A stretch of DNA of 11,166 nt from Bacteroidales bacterium (GCA_017471085.1 JAFUWW010000060.1:1-11166), one strand, 5' to 3'; counted from the first letter of the stretch, positions 1 to 7,254 are shown. Numbers and translations: made by a program. The notes: generated by a model not told the origin, from the letters alone.

Positions 1-121
1 AATTATGGATTAATCGGGACGTGTACTGACAAAAATAGTTTTTTACAAAAAAAACAGGATGGCCATTTCTTCTTTCTGTATTGCAATATCTTTCAAACGG
101 CCACCTGGGCCGGCATACATC
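1..121. other. Upstream intergenic segment with small palindromes
   Basis: No gene is visible here. The segment is AT-rich at its left end, with T and A runs around 40-55. It contains a perfect 10-bp palindrome TATTGCAATA (79-88) and a short inverted repeat CGGCC/GGCCG (98-102 and 108-112), both just upstream of the GH3 promoter. They could be an operator and the end of an upstream transcript, but neither is long enough to be convincing. No U tract follows the second one. Confidence 0.3.
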
Positions 122-153
122 TTTGATTTTTCTTAAAAGTATTCATATATTTA
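122..153 (+). promoter_or_regulatory. Bacteroidetes-type promoter of the GH3 gene
   Basis: A TTTG element at 122-125 is followed after exactly 20 bases by TATATTTA at 146-153. That matches the Bacteroidetes -33/-7 consensus (TTTG, then TAnnTTTG) at all but the last base. The expected start of transcription, near 160, leaves a leader of only about 13 bases before the GH3 start codon at 173. No Shine-Dalgarno sequence precedes that ATG, as is usual in this phylum. The match is by eye and has not been scored. Confidence 0.6.
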
Positions 154-172
154 CCCGAAAAACAATCCTCCT

Positions 173-2497
173 ATGTTCCGAAAAATCATTCTTCTTATCA
201 TTACCGTGGCCGGGGCTGTCATCGGGGCCGTCCCTGCCGGAGCACAGCTCAAACTGTCAGAAAACAATATCGACCAGATCCTCAGGGCCATGACACTGGA
301 AGAGAAGGTCACCCTCTGTGTCGGCGGAGGCAGAGCGGTCACCACAGGCGGAGTCTCCACCGGGATCACCGACCTGGTTCCCGGAGCCGCCGGAAGTACC
401 CGGAAGATCGAGCGTCTGGGCATTCCTGCCACTGTGCTGGCCGACGGTCCGGCCGGCCTTCGTATCAATCCCTTCCGCGAGGGAGATTCTCGGACTTACT
501 ATGCGACAGCTTTCCCGATCGGTTCCCTTCTGGCTTCATCCTGGGACTTGGATCTTGTGGAGGCAACGACGGCCGCCATTGGAAACGAGGCTCTGGAGTA
601 TGGTGTGGACGTATTGCTGGCACCAGGGCAGAACATCCATCGGAATCCCCTCAATGGGCGCAATTATGAATATTTCTCTGAGGACCCGCTGCTCTCCGGG
701 AAAATGGCCGGTGCGTACGTCAAGGGCGTTCAATCCAGCGGCGTCGGCACTTCCATCAAGCATTATGCCCTCAACAACCAGGAGACCAACCGCAATGAGA
801 ACGATGCCCTGGTAAGCGAAAGGGCCCTCCGGGAAATCTATCTCAAGAATTTTGAAATCACCGTGAAGGAATCCCATCCCTGGACAGTGATGTCTTCCTA
901 CAACAAACTCAATGGGGAGTATACCCAACAGAGCCATGATCTGCTGACTTCCGTCCTCAGGGACGAATGGGGCTTCGATGGCATTGTAATGACCGACTGG
1001 GGAAACAAAGAAAATACCCCAAAAGCCGTAGAAGCCGGGAATGACCTGATGGAACCGGGCAATGTGTCCGAGATAGAGCGGATAACAGCAGCTGTAAAGA
1101 ACGGCACCCTCTCAGAGGAAGACCTGGACCGGAATGTCAAGCGCATATTGGAATACATTGTAAAGACCCCGTCCTTCAAAGGATACAGGCATTCGGACAA
1201 GCCTGATTTAAAAGCTCATGCGGCAGTCGCGCGAAAAGCCGCAGCAGAGAGCATCATCCTTCTCAAGAACGAAAACGGAGCCCTGCCCATCAAGGCCGAT
1301 GGACAGAAAGTAGCCCTCTATGGCGAGTCGATCGTTGACTTTGTCGCAGGCGGAACCGGATCGGGAACCGTAAACAAAGCCTATTGCGTCAACATGGTGG
1401 AAGCCCTTACTGCGGCAGGTTACAATCCTGACCCGTCCATAACCGGATATTATGACGAATATGTCAGATATAATGATGCTCTCCTTGCACTCCAGGGGAC
1501 CCAGAGGACATACCGTTATGGCATCTCCAAATTCGACGATCCGGCCATCCCCCGGGCTGCCATCGACCTGCACGCGCAGAATAATGACTTCGCCGTCATC
1601 GTCCTGGGGCGGATTTCCGGTGAAGGATCGGACCGGAACATGGATAACGACTTCAACCTCACAAATAATGAACGCCAGTTGCTGTCTGATGTCCATGCCG
1701 CCTTCCATGCCATGGGCAAGAAGGTGATTGTTGTCCTGAATATCGGGGGTGTCATCGAAACCAACTCCTGGAAACGGATGGCCGATGCCATTCTCCTCCC
1801 GTGGCTTCCGGGGCAGGAAGGGGCCAATGCCGTGGCAGACATCATGACCGGAAAGGTAAATCCCTCCGGCAAACTGCCGATGACCTTTCCCATCGATTTC
1901 ATGGACCATCCCTCTTCTTCCAATTTCCCGTACAACCAAGTCAAGAGCAATGCGCCCTTCGGGACCGCCCGTCCCGTCGGATCCCATGAAAAAAACGTGG
2001 ATTACACAGAGTATCAAGAAAGCATATGGGTAGGATACCGTTATTTCGAGACAAATAAAGTCGAAGTATCCTATCCCTTTGGCTATGGCCTCAGTTATAC
2101 AGATTTCACCTACAGTTCACCAACTGTCAAAGCGACATCTGACGGTGGATTCACCGCCTCCATCGTAGTGAAGAACAGCGGAACTGTTCCCGGAAAAGAA
2201 ATTGTCCAATTGTACGTAAACGCCCCTGAAGGAGGATTGGAAAAGCCGGTGACAGAACTCAAGGCATTTGGAAAGACCCGCCTGCTGCAACCAGGTGAAA
2301 GCCAGGTTCTCACCTTCGATGTCTCCAATTACTCTCTGGCGTCCTTCAATGAGAAGGAATCCCGGTGGGAAACGGCTTCCGGCCAATACACCATTTTCTT
2401 CGGGGCCAGTGCCGGAGACCTGCGGGAGAAAGCAGTCTTCAAACAATCTCGCTCTCGAACTTATCCGGTAACAGCAAAGGCCTGCCTGGGCCGATAA
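173..2497 (+). CDS. Secreted glycoside hydrolase family 3 enzyme, beta-glucosidase type
   Basis: The 774-residue protein has a signal peptide (residues 1-24, hydrophobic core and AGA|Q cleavage), so it is exported, probably to the periplasm. The order is that of BglX-like GH3 enzymes. A TIM-barrel domain spans about 28-330, with DGPAG (91-95), the substrate-binding KH motif (SIKHYALNN, 194-202) and the nucleophile Asp275 in VMTDWGNK. A six-stranded sandwich domain spans about 360-580, with Glu484 in GEGSDR as candidate acid/base. The GYRYFE and YPFGYGLSYT stretches (621-643) lead into a fibronectin-III-like domain (about 650-755). Length is normal for the family, and all expected catalytic residues are present. 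GH3 enzymes remove terminal beta-linked sugars, most often glucose or xylose; the exact substrate cannot be read here. The gene stands alone on its strand and ends in tandem stops (TAATAA) next to a terminator hairpin. About 17 residues after the last domain look like an unstructured tail. Confidence 0.93.
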   Translation: MFRKIILLIITVAGAVIGAVPAGAQLKLSENNIDQILRAMTLEEKVTLCVGGGRAVTTGGVSTGITDLVPGAAGSTRKIERLGIPATVLADGPAGLRINPFREGDSRTYYATAFPIGSLLASSWDLDLVEATTAAIGNEALEYGVDVLLAPGQNIHRNPLNGRNYEYFSEDPLLSGKMAGAYVKGVQSSGVGTSIKHYALNNQETNRNENDALVSERALREIYLKNFEITVKESHPWTVMSSYNKLNGEYTQQSHDLLTSVLRDEWGFDGIVMTDWGNKENTPKAVEAGNDLMEPGNVSEIERITAAVKNGTLSEEDLDRNVKRILEYIVKTPSFKGYRHSDKPDLKAHAAVARKAAAESIILLKNENGALPIKADGQKVALYGESIVDFVAGGTGSGTVNKAYCVNMVEALTAAGYNPDPSITGYYDEYVRYNDALLALQGTQRTYRYGISKFDDPAIPRAAIDLHAQNNDFAVIVLGRISGEGSDRNMDNDFNLTNNERQLLSDVHAAFHAMGKKVIVVLNIGGVIETNSWKRMADAILLPWLPGQEGANAVADIMTGKVNPSGKLPMTFPIDFMDHPSSSNFPYNQVKSNAPFGTARPVGSHEKNVDYTEYQESIWVGYRYFETNKVEVSYPFGYGLSYTDFTYSSPTVKATSDGGFTASIVVKNSGTVPGKEIVQLYVNAPEGGLEKPVTELKAFGKTRLLQPGESQVLTFDVSNYSLASFNEKESRWETASGQYTIFFGASAGDLREKAVFKQSRSRTYPVTAKACLGR

Positions 2498-2504
2498 TAA
2501 AAAC

Positions 2505-2533
2505 GGGCCGTGGTCTTCATAGAACCACGGCCC
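2505..2533 (-). terminator. Intrinsic terminator between convergent genes
   Basis: A perfect 10-bp inverted repeat (GGGCCGTGGT at 2505-2514, ACCACGGCCC at 2524-2533) encloses a 9-base loop. Read on the minus strand, the hairpin is followed by GTTTTTATTATC, a good U tract, so it should end the ceramidase-like transcript. On the plus strand only a weak tail (ACTTCATT) follows, so termination of the GH3 message would be less efficient. The minus-strand U tract overlaps the tandem stop codons of the GH3 gene. Confidence 0.85.
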
Positions 2534-2552
2534 ACTTCATTAAACACAATAT

Positions 2553-3899
2553 TTATTTGGCCTCTTTGTAAAGGCGCTTGGCAGCCTCAGTGATGGCCTT
2601 CTCGGCATGGCCGGGCTGCAGGCGGGAGCCAATCACCTGGAAGGTGAGGTGGTTGGAGGCGTTGTCGGAGTAGATGTAGCCGCTCTCGAAGGGGCCGTCG
2701 GCCAGGGTCACGATCATCAGCTTGGAGGCGGGCATTTCGTGCTTGAGCCGATAGCCGATTTCGGTATAGATTTCCCCGCTCACGGAAACCAGGTTGATGT
2801 CGCCGATCTGCACCAGGCCCACGCCGATGTGCACGTCAGCGGCCGGCTTGTAACCCGGATCGTAGTTCTCCCGGCCCACTTTGTCAATACGCTCGCGGCC
2901 CGGGACGGTAATCACGGTCTCTGCGCCCCTGATCACCGGGTTCTCTTCATACTGCGTGTCAAAGAGCATGATCTCGATGGCCTTGAAGCCAACGGCATTG
3001 CCCAGCATGCGCACGTACTCGTCCTTGCGGTCCACCATGGCCTTGTGCAGGGCCAGCTGAGCACCGGTCACCTCCTTGTCACTGAGGTCGATGGCTCCCC
3101 GCTCGGCCCGCTTGGGACGGCGGACGCCCTTCACCTGCTCCGTCTCCTGGAAGATGTCGGTGTAGGCCAGTTTGGGATTCACATCGCCGGATGCCCCCTG
3201 GCTGAACACAGCGACGGTCTGGTCGCCGAACACTTTCTCGATCAGGTTGCAGGCGTCGCCCGGGAAGTCGGCGCTCACCACACCGCTGATGAAGAAGTTC
3301 ACCGGATGCATGCCGTAGTTCATGTACACGGCGATGGGTACGTCATCGTTATCCAGGAAGGTAATCACCGTAAGGTCTTTGTCGGCCGGAGCCGTCCAGT
3401 TGGGAGCCTGCTCCCATTCCTGGTACTCATTGTAGTTGTCGCGGTTCACATTCAGGTCCAGCGGGCGTTTTCCAAAGCCCACCCGGGCCGGACGGGCTGC
3501 CTTCCTGGCATCCTCCACCGCTTTCACGATGGCCGCCTGCACCTCACTCTGCGAGGGCTTGTTGTCCGGGCCGATGCCGGCCGTACCGCCGCTATGGGTA
3601 TGGGTGCTGGAAATGATGAAATTCTCATAGGGAACGCCCGTAGAGGCCGACGCCGTACGCATCACCCCGTCCAGGTCGTGGCAATGGGTGTCCATCCCCA
3701 CGATGGCCGTAGCGGAATGCCCGTCAGACACGTAGATGGCCCGGACGAAGAGCTTTCCGCGGATGATGTCGGAAGAGCGGAGAAGGTCGCTTTCCTTGGG
3801 GGTGATGTCCACCTTGGCGGCACCGGCTACCAGCTGCTGGGCGGAAGCCACCCCGGTAGCCAAAAACAGGACGCTGATAAGAGAAAGGATACGTTTCAT
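2553..3899 (-). CDS. Secreted neutral/alkaline ceramidase-family hydrolase (nucleophile Ser replaced)
   Basis: The start chosen is the ATG at 3899, because it begins a clean signal peptide (MKRILSLISV, cleavage ASA|QQ at 20/21). A longer in-frame start at 3959 would put 20 unlikely residues before it. The 448-residue protein matches the N-terminal domain of non-lysosomal neutral ceramidases: AAKVDITP near the mature N-terminus (27-34), the metal-binding THTHSGG (99-105) and MHPVNF (197-202), GASGDVNPK (235-243), SGEIYTEIGYRL (374-385) and SGYIYSDNA (406-414). His100 or His102, His198, Glu376 and a Tyr at 408 or 410 would supply the zinc site known from the Pseudomonas enzyme. The GDVSPN serine nucleophile of true ceramidases is Asn241 here. 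The C-terminal immunoglobulin-like domain of full ceramidases is also missing (about 450 instead of 650 or more residues). It is therefore a ceramidase-like hydrolase of unknown substrate. It lies downstream of the transporter but after a terminator, with its own possible promoter. Confidence 0.85.
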   Translation of the reverse strand: MKRILSLISVLFLATGVASAQQLVAGAAKVDITPKESDLLRSSDIIRGKLFVRAIYVSDGHSATAIVGMDTHCHDLDGVMRTASASTGVPYENFIISSTHTHSGGTAGIGPDNKPSQSEVQAAIVKAVEDARKAARPARVGFGKRPLDLNVNRDNYNEYQEWEQAPNWTAPADKDLTVITFLDNDDVPIAVYMNYGMHPVNFFISGVVSADFPGDACNLIEKVFGDQTVAVFSQGASGDVNPKLAYTDIFQETEQVKGVRRPKRAERGAIDLSDKEVTGAQLALHKAMVDRKDEYVRMLGNAVGFKAIEIMLFDTQYEENPVIRGAETVITVPGRERIDKVGRENYDPGYKPAADVHIGVGLVQIGDINLVSVSGEIYTEIGYRLKHEMPASKLMIVTLADGPFESGYIYSDNASNHLTFQVIGSRLQPGHAEKAITEAAKRLYKEAK

Positions 3900-3922
3900 A
3901 GTTGCAGTAGTTTTATCTTGCA

Positions 3923-3930
3923 CAAAAATA
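3923..3930 (-). promoter_or_regulatory. Candidate -7 element for the ceramidase-like gene
   Basis: On the minus strand, TATTTTTG (3930 down to 3923) fits the Bacteroidetes -7 consensus TAnnTTTG exactly. It would place the start of transcription about 17 bases before the ATG at 3899. No TTTG lies 19-21 bases upstream, so only half of the promoter is seen. The same bases form the U tract of the terminator just upstream, which makes the call uncertain. Confidence 0.35.
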
Positions 3931-3931
3931 A

Positions 3932-3957
3932 GGAATCCTCCCCGGAAGGAAGATTCC
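3932..3957 (-). terminator. Intrinsic terminator after the transporter gene
   Basis: On the minus strand GGAATCTTCC and GGAGGATTCC form a 10-bp stem with one G-U pair around a 6-base loop, followed directly by TTATTTTTG. It begins 28 bases after the transporter stop codon and should end, or reduce, transcription before the ceramidase-like gene. Confidence 0.75.
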
Positions 3958-3984
3958 ATTTCTTCAAAACATTTGGCAAAATCT

Positions 3985-5217
3985 TCAACTTCGCTTTCCG
4001 GTCATCCAGGAGAAGACGAAAGAGAGCAGGATGCCCGCCAGGCCCAGTCCCATGGCTACCAGGAAGGCCGGCGCATAAGTGCCGGTAGAGGAGAGGATGG
4101 AGCGGCACACTGTGGGGCCGAAATAACCCGCAACGGCAAAGCCGATGAACATGATGCCGTAATTGACGCTGTTGTTCCGGAGGCCAAAGCGGTCGGCCGT
4201 AAATCCGGGATACACCCCCATGAGCGCCCCGAAGCAGAGACCGATGCAGGAGACCGCAACCATGAACAGCAGCGTATTCCCCTCACCCGTGAGAAACAGC
4301 AGCCCCAGGCCGATAATCTCCAGCACGAAAGCCCCCCGGAGCACGGCGATTCGGCCGAACCGGTCCGACAGCGTACCGGCCACGATGCGCCCGGCGGCGT
4401 TGAACAGCGCCAGTACGGAAACCGCCGTAGCAGCCATGGCGGCGCTCATCCCGGTGATGGACTGGGCCATGGGCGAAGCCTGGGAAGTGATCATCAGGCC
4501 GCTGAACGCTCCGCAGGTGAGCATCACGATCATCACATAGAAAACAGGGTCTGAAAGCATCTGCTTCCAGTTTTTGTCGACCGATCCCCCGGCTGCGCGC
4601 TTTGCAGGAACATATCCCTGAGGTGCATAGCCCTGAGGGCATTTGACGACGAACAGCGAGCTCACGAGAATCACCGCCAGGAACACCCCGCCGAGAATCA
4701 GGAAACTGGAACTCACCCCCACCCGCTGGATCAGCGCATTGGCAACCGGCGGAATCACCACGGAGCTAAGGCCGTAAGTGGCAGTGGCAATGCCGCCCAC
4801 CAGCCCTTTCTTGTCCGGGAAAAACTTCACGGAATTGCTGATGGTAGCCCCGTACGCCATGCCCAGCCCCAGGCCAAGGACAAGGCCGTACGTAACGATG
4901 AGCCCGCCCACGCTGGTGGCCAGGCCGGAGAGCATCATGCCCACGCCGAACATGCCGCCGCCAACGAGCAGCACCCCGCGCGGTCCCAGCCGGTCGTTGA
5001 TGAACCCGCCGGAAATCATAGTTATCGGCCCAACTGCATTGGCCACGGTAAATACAATGGCCAGGTCGGCCGCCGTGACAGGGTGCCCCAGCAGCTCCGT
5101 CAGTTTGGCACCCAGCGGGGCGGCAAATACGCTCCAGGCATAAATGGAGCCGATGCAAAGGTTGATGAGGCAACTGGCCGCCAGCACCACCCATCTTCTT
5201 TTATCCAAATGATCCAT
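3985..5217 (-). CDS. Major facilitator transporter, oxalate/formate antiporter-like (OFA) family
   Basis: The 410-residue inner-membrane protein has about twelve hydrophobic segments, with a central polar loop near 192-222. Family marks are GSIYAWSVFAAPL in the first helix (23-35), the loop NDRLGPRG (74-81), GLGLGMAYG (115-123), KFFPDKKGLVGG (131-142), GRIVAGTLSDRFGR (276-289) and YPGFTADRFGLRN (336-348) leading to NYGIMFIGF. These place it in the OFA group, whose best-known member swaps oxalate for formate. The helix-11 lysine needed by that enzyme for its dianion appears absent: the stretch after NYG reads IMFIGFAVAG, with no basic residue. The substrate is thus probably not oxalate. The start at 5217 is fixed by a purine-rich AAGGA 6 bases upstream. 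The gene lies 86 bases after the flavin reductase and is likely co-transcribed with it, so it may carry the reductase's substrate or product. Confidence 0.88.
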   Translation of the reverse strand: MDHLDKRRWVVLAASCLINLCIGSIYAWSVFAAPLGAKLTELLGHPVTAADLAIVFTVANAVGPITMISGGFINDRLGPRGVLLVGGGMFGVGMMLSGLATSVGGLIVTYGLVLGLGLGMAYGATISNSVKFFPDKKGLVGGIATATYGLSSVVIPPVANALIQRVGVSSSFLILGGVFLAVILVSSLFVVKCPQGYAPQGYVPAKRAAGGSVDKNWKQMLSDPVFYVMIVMLTCGAFSGLMITSQASPMAQSITGMSAAMAATAVSVLALFNAAGRIVAGTLSDRFGRIAVLRGAFVLEIIGLGLLFLTGEGNTLLFMVAVSCIGLCFGALMGVYPGFTADRFGLRNNSVNYGIMFIGFAVAGYFGPTVCRSILSSTGTYAPAFLVAMGLGLAGILLSFVFSWMTGKRS

Positions 5218-5223
5218 ATCCTT

Positions 5224-5228
5224 TCCTT
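5224..5228 (-). promoter_or_regulatory. Shine-Dalgarno site of the transporter gene
   Basis: On the minus strand AAGGA sits 6 bases before the ATG at 5217, inside the purine run AAAAGGAAAGGAT. This supports the chosen start. It stands out because the GH3, GH106 and ceramidase-like genes have no such site. Confidence 0.55.
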
Positions 5229-5246
5229 TTGGTCATAAATAGGAGG

Positions 5247-5294
5247 TCCCAGGGGCATTTGCCCGTACAGGGTCGCAAAGCGGCGCCCCTGGGA
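5247..5294 (-). promoter_or_regulatory. Structured intergenic element between reductase and transporter
   Basis: A perfect 10-bp inverted repeat (TCCCAGGGGC at 5247-5256, GCCCCTGGGA at 5285-5294) encloses 28 bases. The left arm can instead pair locally: GGGC (5253-5256) with GCCC (5261-5264) across four bases. On the minus-strand RNA the first arm can also pair CAGGG with the central CCCTG. No U run follows; the next bases on the minus strand are CCTCCTATTTATG. It may be a weak terminator, an RNA-processing or stability hairpin, or a switch controlling the transporter. Confidence 0.45.
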
Positions 5295-5303
5295 GTCCCA
5301 TGA

Positions 5304-7247
5304 TTAAATGTCCAATGCAGCGTGGAACCCTTCGTAGACGGCCTTGGTGATGTTGGCGGGACGCACGCAGTCCCCCACTTCGCGGACGAAGGGAGCGCAG
5401 TGACGGAGGGCATCCACATCGGCCCTGTTGGCCCGCTGGCCCACCGCACAGACCACGGTCTTTCCGGGAATGAGCACTTCGGCTCCATCCTTATCCCTGC
5501 ACAGCAGACCCTCCTCCGTAACCTTCAGGCCTGCCAGGCCGGTATGGGCCGTCACATAGGTCTCGATCTGCTTCATCAGAATGGGTCGATGGCGGATGTT
5601 GCAGTCCGGAGCCAGCGTATCGCGCATCTCCACCAGGTGCACCTTTTTCCCTTCCATGCCCAGGTGAACGGCGCATTCACAGCCGGCCAGGCCGCCGCCC
5701 AGCACCACAACCGTATCGGCCACCTTCTCCTTCTGGAGGTAATAGTCGTTGACAATCACCACATTCCCTCCGTCGATACCCGGAAGCGGCGGAACGATGG
5801 GACGGGACCCAACGGCCAGGATCATGGCATCCGGATGCTCGGCCGCGGCATATTCCGGTGTCACCAGGGTATTCAGGCGGATATCCACCCCCTCGGCACG
5901 CGCCTGTTTCTCCAGGGAAAGGCCGAGCAGGTACATCTCATATTTGAACGGAATGGCCTGTTCGCTTTTGAGGATACCGCCCACCCGGTCGGATTTTTCG
6001 CACAGAATCACCTCATGCCCGCGTCTGGCGGCCGTAATGGCGGCTTCCAGGCCGGCCACACCGCCACCTGCCACCAGCACTTTCTTCCTGCGAAGGGCAG
6101 GGGTCACTTCCATTCCCTCCAATTCCCGGCCGATGAGCGGGTTCACGGCGCAGCGGCGGGTGAAGGTGGTGGGACGCTCCGCCATGCAGGTGTAGCAGCG
6201 GAGGCAGCGGACAATGGTATCTTCAGAGCCGGCCTCCACCTTGGCGGGAAGGAATGGATCGGCCAGCAGTTCCCTGGCCATGTAGATGACATCGGCCTTG
6301 CCTTCTTCCAGGATTTTTTCCATCTGGGCGGGGTCGTTGATGGCGCCGATGGTGGCCACCGGCTTGGAGACATGCTTCTTGATCTCCGCGGCCAGGTATA
6401 CGTTGGCTCCGTGCTCCGCGAACATCGGCAGGTGCGTGGTGAAGAAGCCGAACTGGTAGGAGCCGGCGCTCACATGGATCAGGTCCACCAGGTCTTCCAC
6501 GGCCTGTGCGATGCGGATGCCTTCTTCCAGGTCATAGCCACCCTCGAAGCACTCGCTGCCACTCATGCGGATTTCGATGGGGAAGCCGGGGCCTACGGCC
6601 GTGCGGACGGCCTGCAGCACTTCCCTTACGATCCGCACCCGGTTTTCCAGGGAACCGCCGTATTCGTCGGTACGGTGGTTGAAATAGGGCGAAAGGAACT
6701 GGTTCAGCAGCCAGCCATGGCCCGCATGCACCATGATCATCTCATAACCGGCCCTTTTGGAAAGGACGGCTGCATTGCCATAGGCTTTCACAATATCGGC
6801 AATCTGTTCCTTCGAGAGGCCTTTCACCGGACGGCCGTCGGGGCGGACACCGTCGGAGGGCCCCCACTGGTTCAGGCTGTCCTTCTTGTTCTTGTCCGAC
6901 ATGTAGGTTCCCGCGTACTGCCCGGAGTGGGAGAATTCGATGCTGGGCACCGCTCCATGCCGGCGGATGGCATCGGCCACGAAGGTATGGGCGGCGAGGT
7001 TTCCCACCGTCTCCAGGTCCAGGTGCAGCATATGGCTGCCGTCCGTTTCCGGATGCACCACCAGTTCGCTCACGGTCACCGCTGCGGCGCCTCCCTTGGC
7101 GCGGAGTTCGTAGAAACCCTGCACGCGCGGACCCGGCGAGCAGTCGGCCGTAATGTCGGTGGCACCCATCGGCGCGGAAAACATCCTGTTGCGGAAAATG
7201 GTCCTTCCCAGCTGGATAGGACTGGTCAGGAGAGGATAGTTGGTCAT
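5304..7247 (-). CDS. NADH:flavin oxidoreductase (Old Yellow Enzyme/2,4-dienoyl-CoA reductase type) with [4Fe-4S] and FAD/NAD(P)H modules
   Basis: The 647-residue cytoplasmic protein has the three-part build of 2,4-dienoyl-CoA reductase, trimethylamine dehydrogenase, enoate reductases and the bile-acid enzymes BaiCD and BaiH. An FMN-binding barrel spans about 1-335, with HAGHGWLLNQFLSP (174-187) and HRTDEYGGSLENR (191-203). Cys348, Cys351, Cys354 and Cys366 (C-X2-C-X2-C-X11-C) should hold a [4Fe-4S] cluster. An FAD domain starts with VAGGGVAGLEAA (392-403), and an inserted NAD(P)H domain starts with VVVLGGGLAG (513-522). REVGDCVRP (622-630) closes the FAD site. No signal peptide is seen. Electrons should pass from NAD(P)H via FAD and the cluster to FMN and on to an activated C=C bond. 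His174 and His177 match the substrate-binding histidines of YqjM-type enzymes, but the usual proton-donor Tyr is Trp179. The substrate cannot be named. A good Shine-Dalgarno sequence supports this start. The transporter follows 86 bases downstream. Confidence 0.9.
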   Translation of the reverse strand: MTNYPLLTSPIQLGRTIFRNRMFSAPMGATDITADCSPGPRVQGFYELRAKGGAAAVTVSELVVHPETDGSHMLHLDLETVGNLAAHTFVADAIRRHGAVPSIEFSHSGQYAGTYMSDKNKKDSLNQWGPSDGVRPDGRPVKGLSKEQIADIVKAYGNAAVLSKRAGYEMIMVHAGHGWLLNQFLSPYFNHRTDEYGGSLENRVRIVREVLQAVRTAVGPGFPIEIRMSGSECFEGGYDLEEGIRIAQAVEDLVDLIHVSAGSYQFGFFTTHLPMFAEHGANVYLAAEIKKHVSKPVATIGAINDPAQMEKILEEGKADVIYMARELLADPFLPAKVEAGSEDTIVRCLRCYTCMAERPTTFTRRCAVNPLIGRELEGMEVTPALRRKKVLVAGGGVAGLEAAITAARRGHEVILCEKSDRVGGILKSEQAIPFKYEMYLLGLSLEKQARAEGVDIRLNTLVTPEYAAAEHPDAMILAVGSRPIVPPLPGIDGGNVVIVNDYYLQKEKVADTVVVLGGGLAGCECAVHLGMEGKKVHLVEMRDTLAPDCNIRHRPILMKQIETYVTAHTGLAGLKVTEEGLLCRDKDGAEVLIPGKTVVCAVGQRANRADVDALRHCAPFVREVGDCVRPANITKAVYEGFHAALDI

Positions 7248-7254
7248 AGTTCTG

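Noticed and set aside
1208..2017. A 269-codon minus-strand open frame inside the GH3 gene
   Set aside because: It is an antisense shadow of conserved GH3 sequence, with no domain of its own.
3899..3959. Upstream in-frame start for the ceramidase-like protein
   Set aside because: It would begin inside the terminator hairpin region and bury the signal peptide behind 20 residues.
2607..4088. A 493-codon plus-strand open frame opposite the ceramidase-like gene
   Set aside because: It is antisense to a gene with a signal peptide and intact metal-site motifs, shows the same His- and Val-rich antisense composition, and contains no recognisable domain.
5201..5488. Short minus-strand open frame across the reductase/transporter gap, considered as a small gene
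   Set aside because: Most of it overlaps the reductase C-terminus in another frame, its sequence shows no domain or start signal, and the rest is the hairpin region.
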